A stretch of 64,000 nt of DNA from Oehlia diaphana (taxonomy: Eukaryota > Glomeromycota > Glomeromycetes > Glomerales > Glomeraceae). The notes below the pieces were generated by a model. It ran no database searches and was not told the origin of the DNA. It saw nothing but the letters and a program-made list of their open reading frames with translations. The stretch's first letter is position 1. Each line of letters opens with the position of its first letter. Both the position numbers and the translations under genes were made by a program. Below are positions 22,848-33,740 of this stretch, piece after piece. The stretch covers positions 8,442 to 72,441 of the forward strand of contig QZLH01000227.1 in NCBI GenBank assembly GCA_003833135.1. Direction: 5' to 3'.

Positions 22848-23310
22848 CTCAGCGTGCAATGAGCGCTAGTATCTGCTAACGCCGCTTGGAATACGGTCCG
22901 CCAGCGCATCAACACCGCTACGAAATGATACTGAGATCTGAAAATCCCGCCAGCCAAAATACAATTACATGAAAAAAAAATATAAATTACAACTACTTAG
23001 AAAACAGATGAGGGAAAGCAAGATCGCTATAAAAACCCTAAATGAATTCTATCTAAAATTATTATCTAACTAAAGATGGATTAATCCCCTCCGTACTATA
23101 CCCCAGTAAAACAAGGTAAAACCTTCCTTCGGCGAAATCTGCGGTCTTCAGTTAGCTTTCTCGCATGTCGGTACCGCTCGCCACTAAAAGTACGTTCACG
23201 GCTTCCAATGTAACGCGTGCAAATTCAACAAGCTGCAATGAGCAAGTGATCTCAATTTCACGTGACTTGGCATTTGAGCAAATGTCTTTGAATATTAATT
23301 TAATTTACAA
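22848..23310 (-). pseudogene. Coding relic of unusually high G+C, family unknown
   Basis: Two minus-strand blocks stand out against the A/T-rich background. At about 23310-23070 the frame reads 'NAKSREIEITCSLQLVEF', 'LEAVNVLLVASGTDMRES', a stop, then 'LKTADFAEGRFYLVLLGY'. At about 22970-22850 it reads 'GWRDFQISVSFRSGVDAL' and 'ADRIPSGVSRY', then a stop and 'RSLHAELLC'. The protein-like quality and base composition suggest a decayed gene or mobile-element ORF from another source. A plus-strand 102-codon frame at 23165 is the shadow of the first block. I do not recognise the protein. Confidence 0.4.
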
Positions 23311-24477
23311 TCATGCGATGTGGCGTTCACGTGAAATAAATTCTTCGCTCAGTGCGTTTAAAAATTTATCTTATTATCTATTACTTAATTGTAACGATAA
23401 TTTTACCAATTATTGTGTGAAAAGAATCCATTGTATAATGATTTTTCCTAAAACAAATTATTTTGATTTGTAATTTAATTTAATCAGGTTTTTTTTTTGT
23501 ATTAACGAATATTACCTTCGGATAAAAATCAGTAATTACAATAAGTCACTATGATTAAATGACGATATATTTTTTCGATTCGTCAATAAATTAAGGTAAG
23601 CTTCCGGAATGAATAAGAAATAACATTAAATCAGTCGTTTTCGAAAATGAATTTATTTTATTAATTTTTTATGCCCATTATAGAAATAATGGGAAAAATA
23701 TTCAATTTGTTAAGTAGTTACTTATAGTAGATCTTCATACCAACCGTTATAGTTCGCAACCGTCAACCGACATGGAGACATCATAAACGCGTTTTCCTGA
23801 AAATTATTAAATGATTATTATTCATTATTTTATTGCAAAATATGTATCCAGGATATAAATCTCAGCAGATATTACCGGGGATCATTAACTCACTAGCATT
23901 TCTTTATGGAAATTGGGTCCCACTATAAAAAATTTTTTATCAAATATCGGAGTTTTTTGGAATGAAAACTATTTTTCCCAGAAAATTTTTTATAGGGCCT
24001 TACACTGTTTTTTATCCAATTATACTGTAAAACCCAAAATATTAAAAGAACACGCCTTCCCCGCTTTACAAAATAATTCTATTATCACATTTCTTTAATT
24101 TATTAAAGGTAATATTAAATAAACAATATATATTTCCTTCGCTATGATCGCTCGCTTTATATTATAATTATAAAGTATTACTACATATTATAAAATGAAT
24201 CATTCCTTCAATTTAATTTTATCATAGTTTAATTATATTCGTATTTTTCGACAATAACAAGGAATTACAATAAATTTAATACCTATATAGTAAACAAATT
24301 GAATAATTCGAATAATTTAGGATTAGTAATAGTTCAATAAAAATAAGTAATACCTCAAAAAAATTTTAATGATTATTTTAATCGTTCAGATAATTTATTC
24401 AAATAAACACTACATGAATCGTAAATTTATAATACAGTACATTTTTGATGTTAAATCTAATATAGTATTACAAATTA
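23311..24477. other. Intergenic with an imperfect palindrome
   Basis: A/T-rich. At about 23918-23998, 'cactataaaaaatttttt' and 'aaaattttttatagggcc' are imperfect inverted copies around an unrelated centre, which suggests a small MITE. No gene supported. Confidence 0.4.
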
Positions 24478-26154
24478 TTAAACATTACGCAATTTTAATT
24501 TTTTACAAATATCATTGCATCTATGATTTGCCAAGAACAATTCGCTAATTCCCTTTTCACCAAAATTTGTTCCTCCAAATCTCAAAGAATCAATACAATG
24601 TATTGCTGGATCAGTCAATAAGAATTCATTATTAAGTTCAATTCCTTGAAGATCACAAACTACTAAATATCCTTCAGTGTATTCATATGTGAAGTGGGCA
24701 AATGCTTCAAGAGTATCACGAAGTTTTGTAATTACACCAGTATTTACATTGAATCGTTTATACTCCGCATTAAGTCTTGGTTCTATAGCATAATATCGAG
24801 TACGAACGTCAATACTACTACAACGTAAAAGTTTCACATTGAGAAAATTAACTTTGGAAATATTTTTTCGTTCTGCAATCAAATTAAATTTCATAGAAAG
24901 AAAATGTGCAACTGTAGAAACTTCTACTGCCTCGAGATATTTTTCAAGAGGATTATTTCGCTCTCCAACTTTAAGGTATTCTTTCATTACCATTTCTTTT
25001 GCTGGATTACTTTTGACATCACGAGCAAAGTAAGCATATTTTTCAACACCCGCAGAAAATGGTCGTGAAGCAATCTTGAAGGAGAAACTTTTAGAAAAGA
25101 GATTCGATTTGCTGAAGTATTTTGAATTTTTGAGATTATCCAGAGTTTCGGGAATATAATACCACAATAGTGTTCCTTTTTGTAATGGAAGAATATCCCA
25201 ATTGGGCTCATTTGGGTCCATATCGAGCTTTCTTTGTTGTAAAGTATATATAGTATCTCTGGAGTTGCTTCCAATCATACTAGTTAATGAAACGGCAATA
25301 GTAATAGATGATGATGTGGCCTTAATAAGTTTGTCGACTAATACAATTGGATCTCCTCCTACAAGATCAAATATTGGAAATTCGCCAATTATACTACGGA
25401 ATATTTCAATCATTGTGTCGGTATAATCTGTAATCTTTCCAAAAAAGTAAAGGATATTTTTTGATTGCATTTTTTCTAGTACGCTTTCTGCAGTTAAACC
25501 ATTTGGATCACCATCTGGATAATTATCATCTTCTAAGCTTGTGAAACGACGACCATGTGGTGGAAAATCACCAATATGAAGAAGAACTCTAGTGCTATTT
25601 TGCCAATTCATTTGGGTTATTGCTGCATTAAGACCTCCAAGAACATCCTCCGGAAGATCATCATTAGAAATGGGTGATACATTTTGCATATACTGTGTAA
25701 ATTGGTCATATTGGTCGTTAAAATCAAAAATTTGCAGACGATCAGATCTATTGTAGTGATCTCGATAACCACAAAAACCAACTCGAAGTTTAATGCTTGG
25801 ATTCGTGTGTTTAACGTAATTTGACACTTGTAAAATACAATCTTTAGCAGCAGCAATATGAGGCCCCATAGATCCAGAGCAGTCTAAAACAAAACAAAGA
25901 TCAACTTCCATCGAACGTTTGATGTTACTAAGTGTTTTGGATATAGCCTTTTCACGTAAAGATTTAGCTTTAGTCCTTAATTCATTTTCCCTTGTACTGA
26001 CTAGAGTATCTGCCTCATCGGCATAGCGTTTCAGACGTTCTTCAGTGAGATTTAATTTACCTAAATCACGTATAAGAGAGGAAGAAATAGAAGAGGTGGA
26101 TGACATATTAGAACTTTGAGAGTTTTCACTTGAATTTTTTTTCGAGTTGGACAT
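24478..26154 (-). CDS. VWA/alpha-kinase protein (VWK), copy 3
   Basis: An intact intronless 558-residue ORF, close to copy 2 throughout the VWA domain. Residues 1-27 are Ser/Asn-rich, followed by 'DLGKLNLTEERLKRYADEADTL'. The VWA metal site is D91-x-S93-x-S95, the canonical DxSxS form; the other intact copies have Thr at the middle position. The alpha-kinase domain (about 345-555) keeps ATP lysine K391, catalytic D501 and D515, and zinc residues H487, H544, C546, C550. It is expected to be an active cytosolic Ser/Thr kinase with a VWA protein-binding module. It lacks the 'MSKWFC' start of copies 4, 6 and 7, beginning 'MSNSKKN'. The promoter must lie above 26154; none is obvious. Confidence 0.92.
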   Translation of the reverse strand: MSNSKKNSSENSQSSNMSSTSSISSSLIRDLGKLNLTEERLKRYADEADTLVSTRENELRTKAKSLREKAISKTLSNIKRSMEVDLCFVLDCSGSMGPHIAAAKDCILQVSNYVKHTNPSIKLRVGFCGYRDHYNRSDRLQIFDFNDQYDQFTQYMQNVSPISNDDLPEDVLGGLNAAITQMNWQNSTRVLLHIGDFPPHGRRFTSLEDDNYPDGDPNGLTAESVLEKMQSKNILYFFGKITDYTDTMIEIFRSIIGEFPIFDLVGGDPIVLVDKLIKATSSSITIAVSLTSMIGSNSRDTIYTLQQRKLDMDPNEPNWDILPLQKGTLLWYYIPETLDNLKNSKYFSKSNLFSKSFSFKIASRPFSAGVEKYAYFARDVKSNPAKEMVMKEYLKVGERNNPLEKYLEAVEVSTVAHFLSMKFNLIAERKNISKVNFLNVKLLRCSSIDVRTRYYAIEPRLNAEYKRFNVNTGVITKLRDTLEAFAHFTYEYTEGYLVVCDLQGIELNNEFLLTDPAIHCIDSLRFGGTNFGEKGISELFLANHRCNDICKKLKLRNV

Positions 26155-27990
26155 TTTTAATCATTTAATCTTAATTTTATAATTTTGGAAGATAAAAAAA
26201 ATAATTTTGACAGAAATTAAAAAAAAAAAATATTTTGTAAGTTTAAAAAAAAAAATTATTTTGAATGAAGCAAAAAAGGTCTATTTAAAAAAAATTATTT
26301 ATAATGCAAATTGGCGTTTTGATGTGAAAATAAAACGAAATTTCGAATAAATATAGATCGGCAAACCAAGAGTTAGTTACCTGTTAAAACAAGTTAAGCA
26401 GGTTAATAAACTGGTTAAAATACAAATTCTTTATCCGTTATTTGTTGGTATAACGCTTAATATAATCATGTGCAGATAGGCAAAGATAATAAGGTTTTGA
26501 ATTACCTTCCGAATTAGTAATATAGATAATGAGGATCGGACATAAAAGAAACAATCTATATCATTGTACGAAAGCATCGTAACATGTTTTCAAGTGATGT
26601 TGCATACAAATGCAGACGTTGGAGCTTAACCGGTTCCGGCTAGAGTTAGTTGAAGTAAAATTTTGCATAACTGGTTAAAGTTGGTTTCACAAATAACTTG
26701 TTTCGGCGGTGAATGAACATATTACATTTCAATTATAGTACCACTGTATCACTTTTTACCTGATAAATATTAGCAGATTTATTATTTATTTTTTTTTTTT
26801 AAGTTATTGTGCTTTGCAGCGACAATTATTAATCAATTATAGCAGATGATTAGTAAAGATTTGACCACGTATATTTATCAACGCAAAGCACAATAACGAT
26901 ATTATCGTGACCTATTGATTATAGCTTAACGTTAATTATAGCTTATTTTTGATTTTTTAAAAATAACAAAATTATCGGCAATTATATTTAATATACGAAG
27001 CATGATAATTATTATTGTTCAGTCGATTAGGATATGTAAGATTTTAATAGCCGATATTTATATGAAACATCCAATATTGAAATCAGTGTTAGTCTTCGAC
27101 CGATAACTCTATTTCCCCAAAACTATTTTTTATGCGCAATTATATCGATAGTCTTTTTCGGATCTAGCATATATTAACATTAAATTACTTATACGATAAT
27201 AAAATATTCATTAAATAATAAACAATTTTAACATGAATTTTCGGTTTATCATTGTTTTATTAAAAATAATAATAATAATTTAATCTATTAAATTACTACA
27301 AATTTAATATAATCAGTTCCGAGTAAATATTTTTTCTTGATTTACGCGTTAATAAAAATAATTTCACTATAATACTACCAGAAATTCTCTTTCTATAATC
27401 AGATTTTATCTCTCTTATTCTCTTACAGTATTATTTTTTTTTATTTTAATTGAAACTTTTAAATAGATTAGATGAACATTTATAAAATAGCCAGCAATGT
27501 ATAAAGAAATCTTAATTACCTACTCAATTAAAAATTGTCTAGTGAAATTTCGAAAATATGTAATTAATGATTGATTGTTACGCTAATTTTGATCCGAATT
27601 ATCTCTCGTTTCATACGCTAATCTTTTAATTTATTATGTTCAATAGGGAATTCTAAAGGTGAAGACGTAATCGATTTTTTATGGGTTCATATAATATTTT
27701 AATATCCGTGACGCTTACTAACACTCCCATATTACGCGTAAGTTTAGGGTTTCATTTTTACGTTTATTTTGAGAACAAATTGATACAAATAATGTTAATG
27801 TCATTATTATATGTCATGTACTCGGTCAAAAGTTGGAAACTTTCATAATAAAACGATTATTTTAAAATTTACCTTTTAAATCTTCCTCATTTGGCGATAT
27901 AAGTTTTGTATTATTATTTAATTAACAAATATTTCTTGTTTCGATCTTTTGACGCATATGCATTCAGATATCTGCAAGTACTTTACAATT
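26155..27990. other. Intergenic, repeats only
   Basis: A/T-rich spacer with the 15-bp inverted repeat at 26803-26897. No coding frame longer than chance and no RNA gene seen. Confidence 0.45.
26803..26897. repeat. Perfect 15-bp inverted repeat with 65-bp spacer
   Basis: 'gttattgtgctttgc' at 26803-26817 is the exact reverse complement of 'gcaaagcacaataac' at 26883-26897. It could be the ends of a very small foldback element. Confidence 0.8.
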
Positions 27991-28738
27991 GGGCCGTTCC
28001 AAATTAATAATTAGTTTAACGTTCTTTTTGTCTGAAAAAATTGGGGGAGACACCATTTAAACAAAGTTAACAAACACATTAAATAAACATATATGTTATT
28101 AAAAGAGATTGTTTTTTCTCTTGGTAAATATTACATTCATGCTCTTTTAATTTTGCATGATGTCGGTGGATTAAGATACCATAATAACTCAGTTAAATGA
28201 TTAATAAATTTGTTTCCAAAAGTTTCGTGCATTCCTCCAGTCCATCCTAAGTGAATTTATCATAAAATCTGTAATATGTCATCAAATAAAAAATCTCATC
28301 TTGTTGAGGATTTGCGCGTTACTAGATGATAATATTTTTGACTATTTACTATTAATATTGAGGTTCAATTTCTTCTAAATATTCCAAAATACATTTAACT
28401 TGGTATGATCAAAACTTTTACAAAATGATAAATTCATATCAAGTTTTTATATGATACTGGTTCAATGTCTCATTATATAACACTGTACAGATATTTCTCT
28501 GGTCATAAACTATATAACCCGTATTTCACTCAACAAGTCTTCAAAATTTTTATTTCCTTCGATATCTATAGCATCTAATTTATAGTGTTCATAAATGGCA
28601 ACAATGAAATACATGATGGTGTATATAGAGTTAAAGTAGTAAACGATGAAAAAAAAGGTCAAATTATCAGATATGTACATCACGTGACATATTTGATCTG
28701 ATATTCTTCAAAACAAAGAGGATTAATTTGGAACGCCT
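27991..28738. mobile_element. Probable non-autonomous TIR element, ~750 bp
   Basis: 'gccgttccaaattaat' near the left end (27993-28008) and 'attaatttggaacgcc' at the right end (28722-28737) are inverted copies with one mismatch. The interior has no transposase frame. I could not define a target duplication, so the superfamily is open. Confidence 0.5.
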
Positions 28739-28922
28739 TATTCAAGATAGGTCTTTATTTAAAATGGTTGTAAAATGATATCTTTATATATTACACGTCA
28801 TTTCCGCATCATCGTGGGTTTTATTTTATCGCTTTAATCACCATTTAGTGAAAAATTAATAACAGATCAAAAAATTCAAGACAATTTATTTTTAAAAAAA
28901 TTTACAAACTATAAAAAATTCC

Positions 28923-30731
28923 CTATATTATATGAAAATATTCCTGATAATCAATACTTTGTGCTACTGTACTTTCTTGCGATAATCCATTATTAATATG
29001 TTTTAAGTTTAGTTGTTTACAAATATCGGTACATCTATGATTTGCCAAAAACAACTGATTGATTCCCTCCTTTGCCAAAATTTGTCTTTCCAAACCTTAA
29101 AGAATCAATACAATGATCAGTTAATAAGAACTCACTATTAAGTTCAGCTCCTTGAAGATCACAAACCACTAAGTATCCTTTAGTGTATTCATACGTAAAA
29201 TGAACAAAAGCTTCAAGAGTAGGCCGAAGTTCTGTAATTACACCAGTATTCACATTAAATCGTATATATTCTACATTATGAAATTTTGGTTCAATAGTAT
29301 AATGTCGAGTATAAAAGTCAATAGTTCCACAACGTAAAAGTTTTACATTGAGAAATTTTACATTAGGAATATTTTTTCGTTCTGCAATAAAATTAAATTC
29401 TGTAGAGAGAAAAGATGCAGTTGTAGAGATTTCTATCGCCTCAATATACTTTTCAAAAGGATCATTTCGTCCAACATGAAGGTATTCTTTCATCACCATT
29501 TTTTTTGCTGGATTACTTTTAATATCAAGTGCAAAGTAAGCATATTTTTCAGCACTTGCAGAAAATGGTTGTGAGGCAATCTTAAAGGAGAAACTTCGAG
29601 AAAAGATTTTTGATTTCTTGAAATAGTTTGAATCTTTAAGTTCGTCCAATGTATCAAGAATAGGATACCACATAATTACTCCCTCTTGCAACGGAAGAAT
29701 ATTCCAATAGGCTCATTTGGATTCATATCAAGTTTTTTTTGTTGCAAAGAATATACATCCTTTGAGTTGCTTCCAATAGTACTGGTCATTGAAACAGCAT
29801 AAGTAATAGATGTTGAGGTGGCTTTAATAAAATTTTCAATTAATTTAATTGAATCTCCTCCAATAAGATCAAATACTGAAAATTCACCAATTATACCACG
29901 AAATATTTGAAGCATTTTTTCGGTATAATCTGTAATTTTTCCAAAAAAATAAAGGATATTTTTTGATTGCAACTTTTCTAATACATTAAGGTTGTGAAAC
30001 GACGACCATGTGTTGGATAATCACCAAATGAAGAATAACACGAGTACATTTTGGTTATTGCTGCATTAAGACCTCCAAGAACATCCTCTGGATCATCATC
30101 ATGTGCTGGTGAACTGTAAGCTTTAACACTTTGTATATACGTTGTAAATTGCTTATATTGGTAGGTAAAATCTAAAGATTGTAGACGATCACGTCCATCA
30201 TTATGATCTCGATAGCCACAAAAACTGACACGAAGTTCAATGCTTGGATTTGTATGTTTAATGTAGTTTGTCACTTGTAAGCTAGCAGCAACAATATGAG
30301 ACCCCATAGATCCAGTGCAATCTAAACAAAGCAAAGATCATCTTTCATTGAAAGTTTGATGTTATTAAGTGTTTTGGATATAGCCTTTTCACGTAAAAAT
30401 ATAACTTTAGTCTTTAATTCATTTTCTGTATTAAAAGTTATTATTGTATCAGAAGATAGAGTATCCGCCTCATCAGCATTTTTCTAAATCAGATGCGAAT
30501 GAAGAGGGAATAGAGGTAGATACCGTATTAGAATCTTTAACCTTTACGTTTGTTGGGTTTTCTTCAAAAGAAAAAGTATTTATTTCATCAGCACATAATT
30601 TCGGACATTCTTCAGTGAGGTTTAGTTTTTCAGTATCATTTGGGCGTGGAGTAATGGAAGTGGTTATAGCATCAGTACTTTTGCTTCCGCTCTTTTTTTG
30701 ATTTTTTTTTCAGACAGAACCACTTTGACAT
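28923..30731 (-). pseudogene. VWA/alpha-kinase (VWK) pseudogene, copy 4
   Basis: The start 'MSKWFCLKKK' (ATG 30731-30729) is intact but the frame soon stops. N-terminal, VWA and kinase parts then lie in separate frames. The VWA part (30334-29978) has lost several segments, including the stretch after 'AITKM'. The kinase part (29691-29035) keeps 'PFSASAEKYAYF' and ATP-lysine segment 'VMKEYL'. A 9-bp deletion removes most of 'DPAIH', leaving 'LTDHCIDSLRFG', and a frameshift near 29050 separates the zinc motif 'NHRCTDICKQL'. Read through, homology extends to a stop at 28923-28925, with a longer tail than copy 3. At least five disabling changes make it dead. Confidence 0.92.
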
Positions 30732-30920
30732 TTTCTTGAATGTCAATAAAGATAATAAAAATTATTTTAAAAACTATATTAGAAAATAAATTTTTTAATA
30801 TTTCCATATTAGTTGATAAGTTTCCAGGCAAAGAAGATTGATTGGTGCATGTACATATACATATAATGACATGATATTTCATAACTATGATTTTTTAACT
30901 AAAATCATACCAACTAATAC

Positions 30921-30967
30921 AAATGGTTAGGCAAACCCCTTAAATGGTTAAATGATCAGGTCATTTG
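30921..30967 (-). promoter_or_regulatory. Upstream block shared by VWK copies 4 and 6
   Basis: This 47-bp stretch, about 190 bp upstream of copy 4, aligns with 43484-43530, about 260 bp upstream of copy 6. It includes 'aaatgatcaggt' against 'aaatgaccaggt'. The differences in the aligned core are transitions. It may be a conserved promoter part or just shared ancestry of a recent duplication. Confidence 0.45.
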
Positions 30968-31330
30968 TCATATCGTGAATTCTCTTTGTAAATATAATTT
31001 CAGTTTATCAGATATCATGTGATTTTTTATAATTAAAAATGGTTATAATAAATTGTGTATCAGGTAAAAAATCGTGTATCAGGCAAAAAAATCGTGTATC
31101 AGGCAATATTCAAATCATGGGATACCAGATAAATCACTTATTCGGCACTTCATGCCGAATAACTATTAAATATTTTGATCAAATAGCTTCAAAATAAAAA
31201 TAATTTATTACATTGTTAAATATACAATTTATTTTATATGTACTGTATTATGCTTGCTTTATAAGAAACCTAATCAGAACTTATAATTAAGTCCAAAACT
31301 TTTATATTATAGAGTTATTTGGAACAGGAG

Positions 31331-31890
31331 TAGGGATGGCAACGGTCACAGTCATTAACCGGTTATGACCGGTCATGACTGTGACCGATATCGGTCGGTC
31401 AAAGACCTCTGACCGACCGTTTGACCAACCGTTTAACCAATCCTGAAAACGTTTTGCGAAACATCTTTTAATATAAAATTTAATAAAAAAATGTTTTGCA
31501 AACATTTTTTAATTATTTTAATAGAAAACGTTGTGAAAACGTTTTTTATTAAGTATTTCATAAAAAAAACATTTCACAAACGTTTTCAGGATCGGTTAAA
31601 CGGTCAGACTGGTTGATCAAATGGTCGGTCAAACAGTCGGTCAGTTGGTCAAAGGTTCTTGACCGGTTATGACCGACTGATAAGGGGATGGCCAGAAATG
31701 ACGTAATTTAAATTTTAGGATTTTTGACCCCCCCCATGTCATCATTCATTTTATAATTCTGGCTAGAATTATATTAACTACAAGTGTCTAAAAATGGAAG
31801 ATGTGTAACATCATCATGCTCCCTCCCTTAGGAAATGACGTCATTTTTGGCAGTCCCCTAACCGACCATGACCGACCATTGCCATCCCTA
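31331..31890. mobile_element. hAT-type non-autonomous element A with 8-bp target duplication
   Basis: The element starts TAGGGATGGCAACGG and ends CCATCCCTA. It is flanked by a perfect 8-bp direct repeat AACAGGAG (31323-31330 and 31891-31898). TIRs of the form YAGGGATGGCAA with 8-bp duplications are typical of hAT elements. The arms are rich in GGTCGGT/ACCGACC words and can fold back on each other. No transposase frame. A second element is nested at 31684-31858. Confidence 0.88.
31684..31858. mobile_element. Nested 175-bp MITE with TAA target duplication
   Basis: The ends GGGGATGGCCAGAAATGACG and (reverse complement of the right end) GGGGACTGCCAAAAATGACG are inverted repeats. TAA lies on both sides (31681-31683 and 31859-31861), and removing the insert restores the GACCGA-rich arm of element A. 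A 3-bp TAA duplication with G-rich TIRs suggests the PIF/Harbinger group. Confidence 0.75.
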
Positions 31891-32327
31891 AACAGGAGTA
31901 GATATCATTTATTTCCGGCAATGACGTAACATAATAATTGGCATCATGATCTTATGGAAAATACGGCAATAGATGATGCCGCAATATATGATCAAGTAAG
32001 GCACTTCATTGAATGATTGTTGTCATATGCCACTGCGTGGTACAATGACAGCCAATCGTTCAATATTGAATACTCTGTGCCTAATAACTCTATCATTTTG
32101 CATATTTTATGAAGTATTATATAAACACTCCTAAATTAATTTTCAACTCAAAAACAATATGATTAATAATAAAATAAGGATAGGGTTAATGTGATGCAAA
32201 ATAAGCGTTTTAATGGATAAAATTAATATTATATATATAATTTAATACCGAATATCTCCTTAATATTGTTACTACTGCACTAATTACAAATTTATAAATA
32301 TTATCAAACAACATAATATAAATAATA

Positions 32328-32405
32328 GTTATTGGGTAGGGGGGTTGAAATATCACCGAACTGCGAAGCAGTTCGGATAATATTTTAACCCCCCTACCTA
32401 ATAAC
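32328..32405. repeat. Long near-perfect hairpin
   Basis: The outer arms 'gttattgggtaggggggtt' and 'aacccccctacctaataac' pair with few mismatches. The inner arms 'ccgaactgc' (32356-32364) and 'gcagttcgg' (32368-32376) pair perfectly around a 3-base loop. The whole 78 bp can fold on itself. Probably a tiny foldback MITE. Confidence 0.8.
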
Positions 32406-32604
32406 TGTGTTATTATGCAGACGTCCAAGATCATGTTCCATATGGAAAGCATAGTAAATGTGTGACAATAATCTATATAACATAATGCGTCAAAAATATC
32501 AAAGATATTTACGCAATAATAATTTATCTAAAAAATATCAGTATGTTAAAAACAACATGATCCTATTTGTAATAATGATATTTATGGGTATCAGGATATT
32601 TTGG

Positions 32605-32715
32605 AAGGGATGTTTCGCTGAAGGGACATTTCACCGAATGGACATTTCACCAAAAGTACATTTTGCCGAAATCCCATTTCATCGAATTCCATTTCACCGA
32701 AAGGATATTTGCCAA
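32605..32715. repeat. Degenerate ~16-17-bp minisatellite
   Basis: Variants of 'ggacatttcaccgaa' repeat about six times ('ggacatttcaccgaat', 'ggacatttcaccaaaa', 'cccatttcatcgaatt', 'ccatttcaccgaaagg'). Confidence 0.75.
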
Positions 32716-33314
32716 AAAATTTGACTATTTATTGTTTTTATACTAAATATCATGCATACAAGTGTTAACAAACTATTGTTCAAAATACAACTTAACGGTT
32801 GGCTAAATTGTACGCAGTAAAATTTTTATACGGTGTAATACCTAAGCCCGTGATAAGTCACGTTTGCCACCTTAGGCATTAACAAAATCTCTCTTTATTA
32901 ATAATATGAATAAATACAACAATATGCTTGGTTTAATAATATAAATAAAATATTAGTACAAAAAAAAAGTTTGTAAAGTATATTAATTTATTCGTTCTTT
33001 AATAATTTTGGTTCTTCCATTTTCAAGTTATTCTTTTGGAGAAGTCACATTTCACTTCCTTTTATAATTGTTTATGTGTGACCTTGTAGATCTAAATACT
33101 GCGTAAAATTTCAATCCTCAGATTGTTCTTAAAACATTTTCATATTCAATATCACAACTTTCCAACAAATATTATAATAGTTTTAACAAATAATTTACCC
33201 GATACTTGATTTTTCATAAAGTAATTCCCACATTTCACAACTTTGTTTCCTTGAAGTTTACCCCTTATTCGTGACACTTTAGAATATTCTATTAATTTTG
33301 TGATCTGCTGTAAT

Positions 33315-33732
33315 TAGGGATGGCAATGGTCGGTCACGGTCGGTTATCGGTCGGTCATAACTGGTTAAGGGCCTTTGACCGACCGACCATTTTGGCTGAC
33401 CGTTTTTCTGACCGTTTAACTGACCATTTGACCGACTGTTTAACCATTTTTTTTTAATGAATTTAATTAAGAAAAAACGTTAAAGTGCTTTTTTTTAATT
33501 AAATCCACTAAAGAAATGTCATAACAACTTTTTTTATTGATTAAGTTCGTAAAAAAAGTGTTAAATGAATTAAATTGATTAAATTGTCAGTTAACGGTCG
33601 GTTAAACGGTCGGTCAAACGGTCGGTCAAACCAGTCAGTTAAACGGTCAGTCAGAAGCCTTTGACTGACCGATATCGGTCACAGTCATAACCGGTCATGA
33701 CCGGTTAATAACCGTGACCGTTGCCATCCCTA
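33315..33732. mobile_element. hAT-type non-autonomous element B with 8-bp target duplication
   Basis: The ends TAGGGATGGCAATGG and CCGTTGCCATCCCTA match element A. It is flanked by a perfect 8-bp direct repeat GCTGTAAT (33307-33314 and 33733-33740). The arms are made of GGTCGGT/TGACCGACC-like words around an A/T-rich centre. It has no coding capacity. It is the same family as element A, without the nested insertion. Confidence 0.9.
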
Positions 33733-33740
33733 GCTGTAAT

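Larger units (their letters stand above)
31899..33306. other. Intergenic between two hAT elements
   Basis: It contains the hairpin at 32328-32405 and the minisatellite at 32605-32715. Short open frames across these repeats are not genes. Confidence 0.45.

Noticed and set aside
23165..23473. 102-codon plus-strand frame
   Set aside because: It is the shadow of the minus-strand coding relic in the same G+C-rich patch. The minus-strand reading is far more protein-like.
24839..25426. Open frames opposite VWK copy 3
   Set aside because: They are antisense shadows of the kinase gene. The same shadows recur opposite every other VWK copy.
28437..28480. 'FLYDTGSMSHYI' resembling a retropepsin active site
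   Set aside because: The frame is only about 50 codons between stops, no other pol motif is near, and it lies inside an element with no transposase or polymerase. A single DTG match in A/T-rich DNA is weak.
32605..32715. Regularly spaced repeats that might suggest a CRISPR-like array
   Set aside because: The units are contiguous without unique spacers and the DNA is eukaryotic, so this is a minisatellite.
32458..32724. 88-codon plus-strand frame
   Set aside because: Its C-terminal half is encoded by the 16-17-bp minisatellite and the first half is A/T-rich without a domain.
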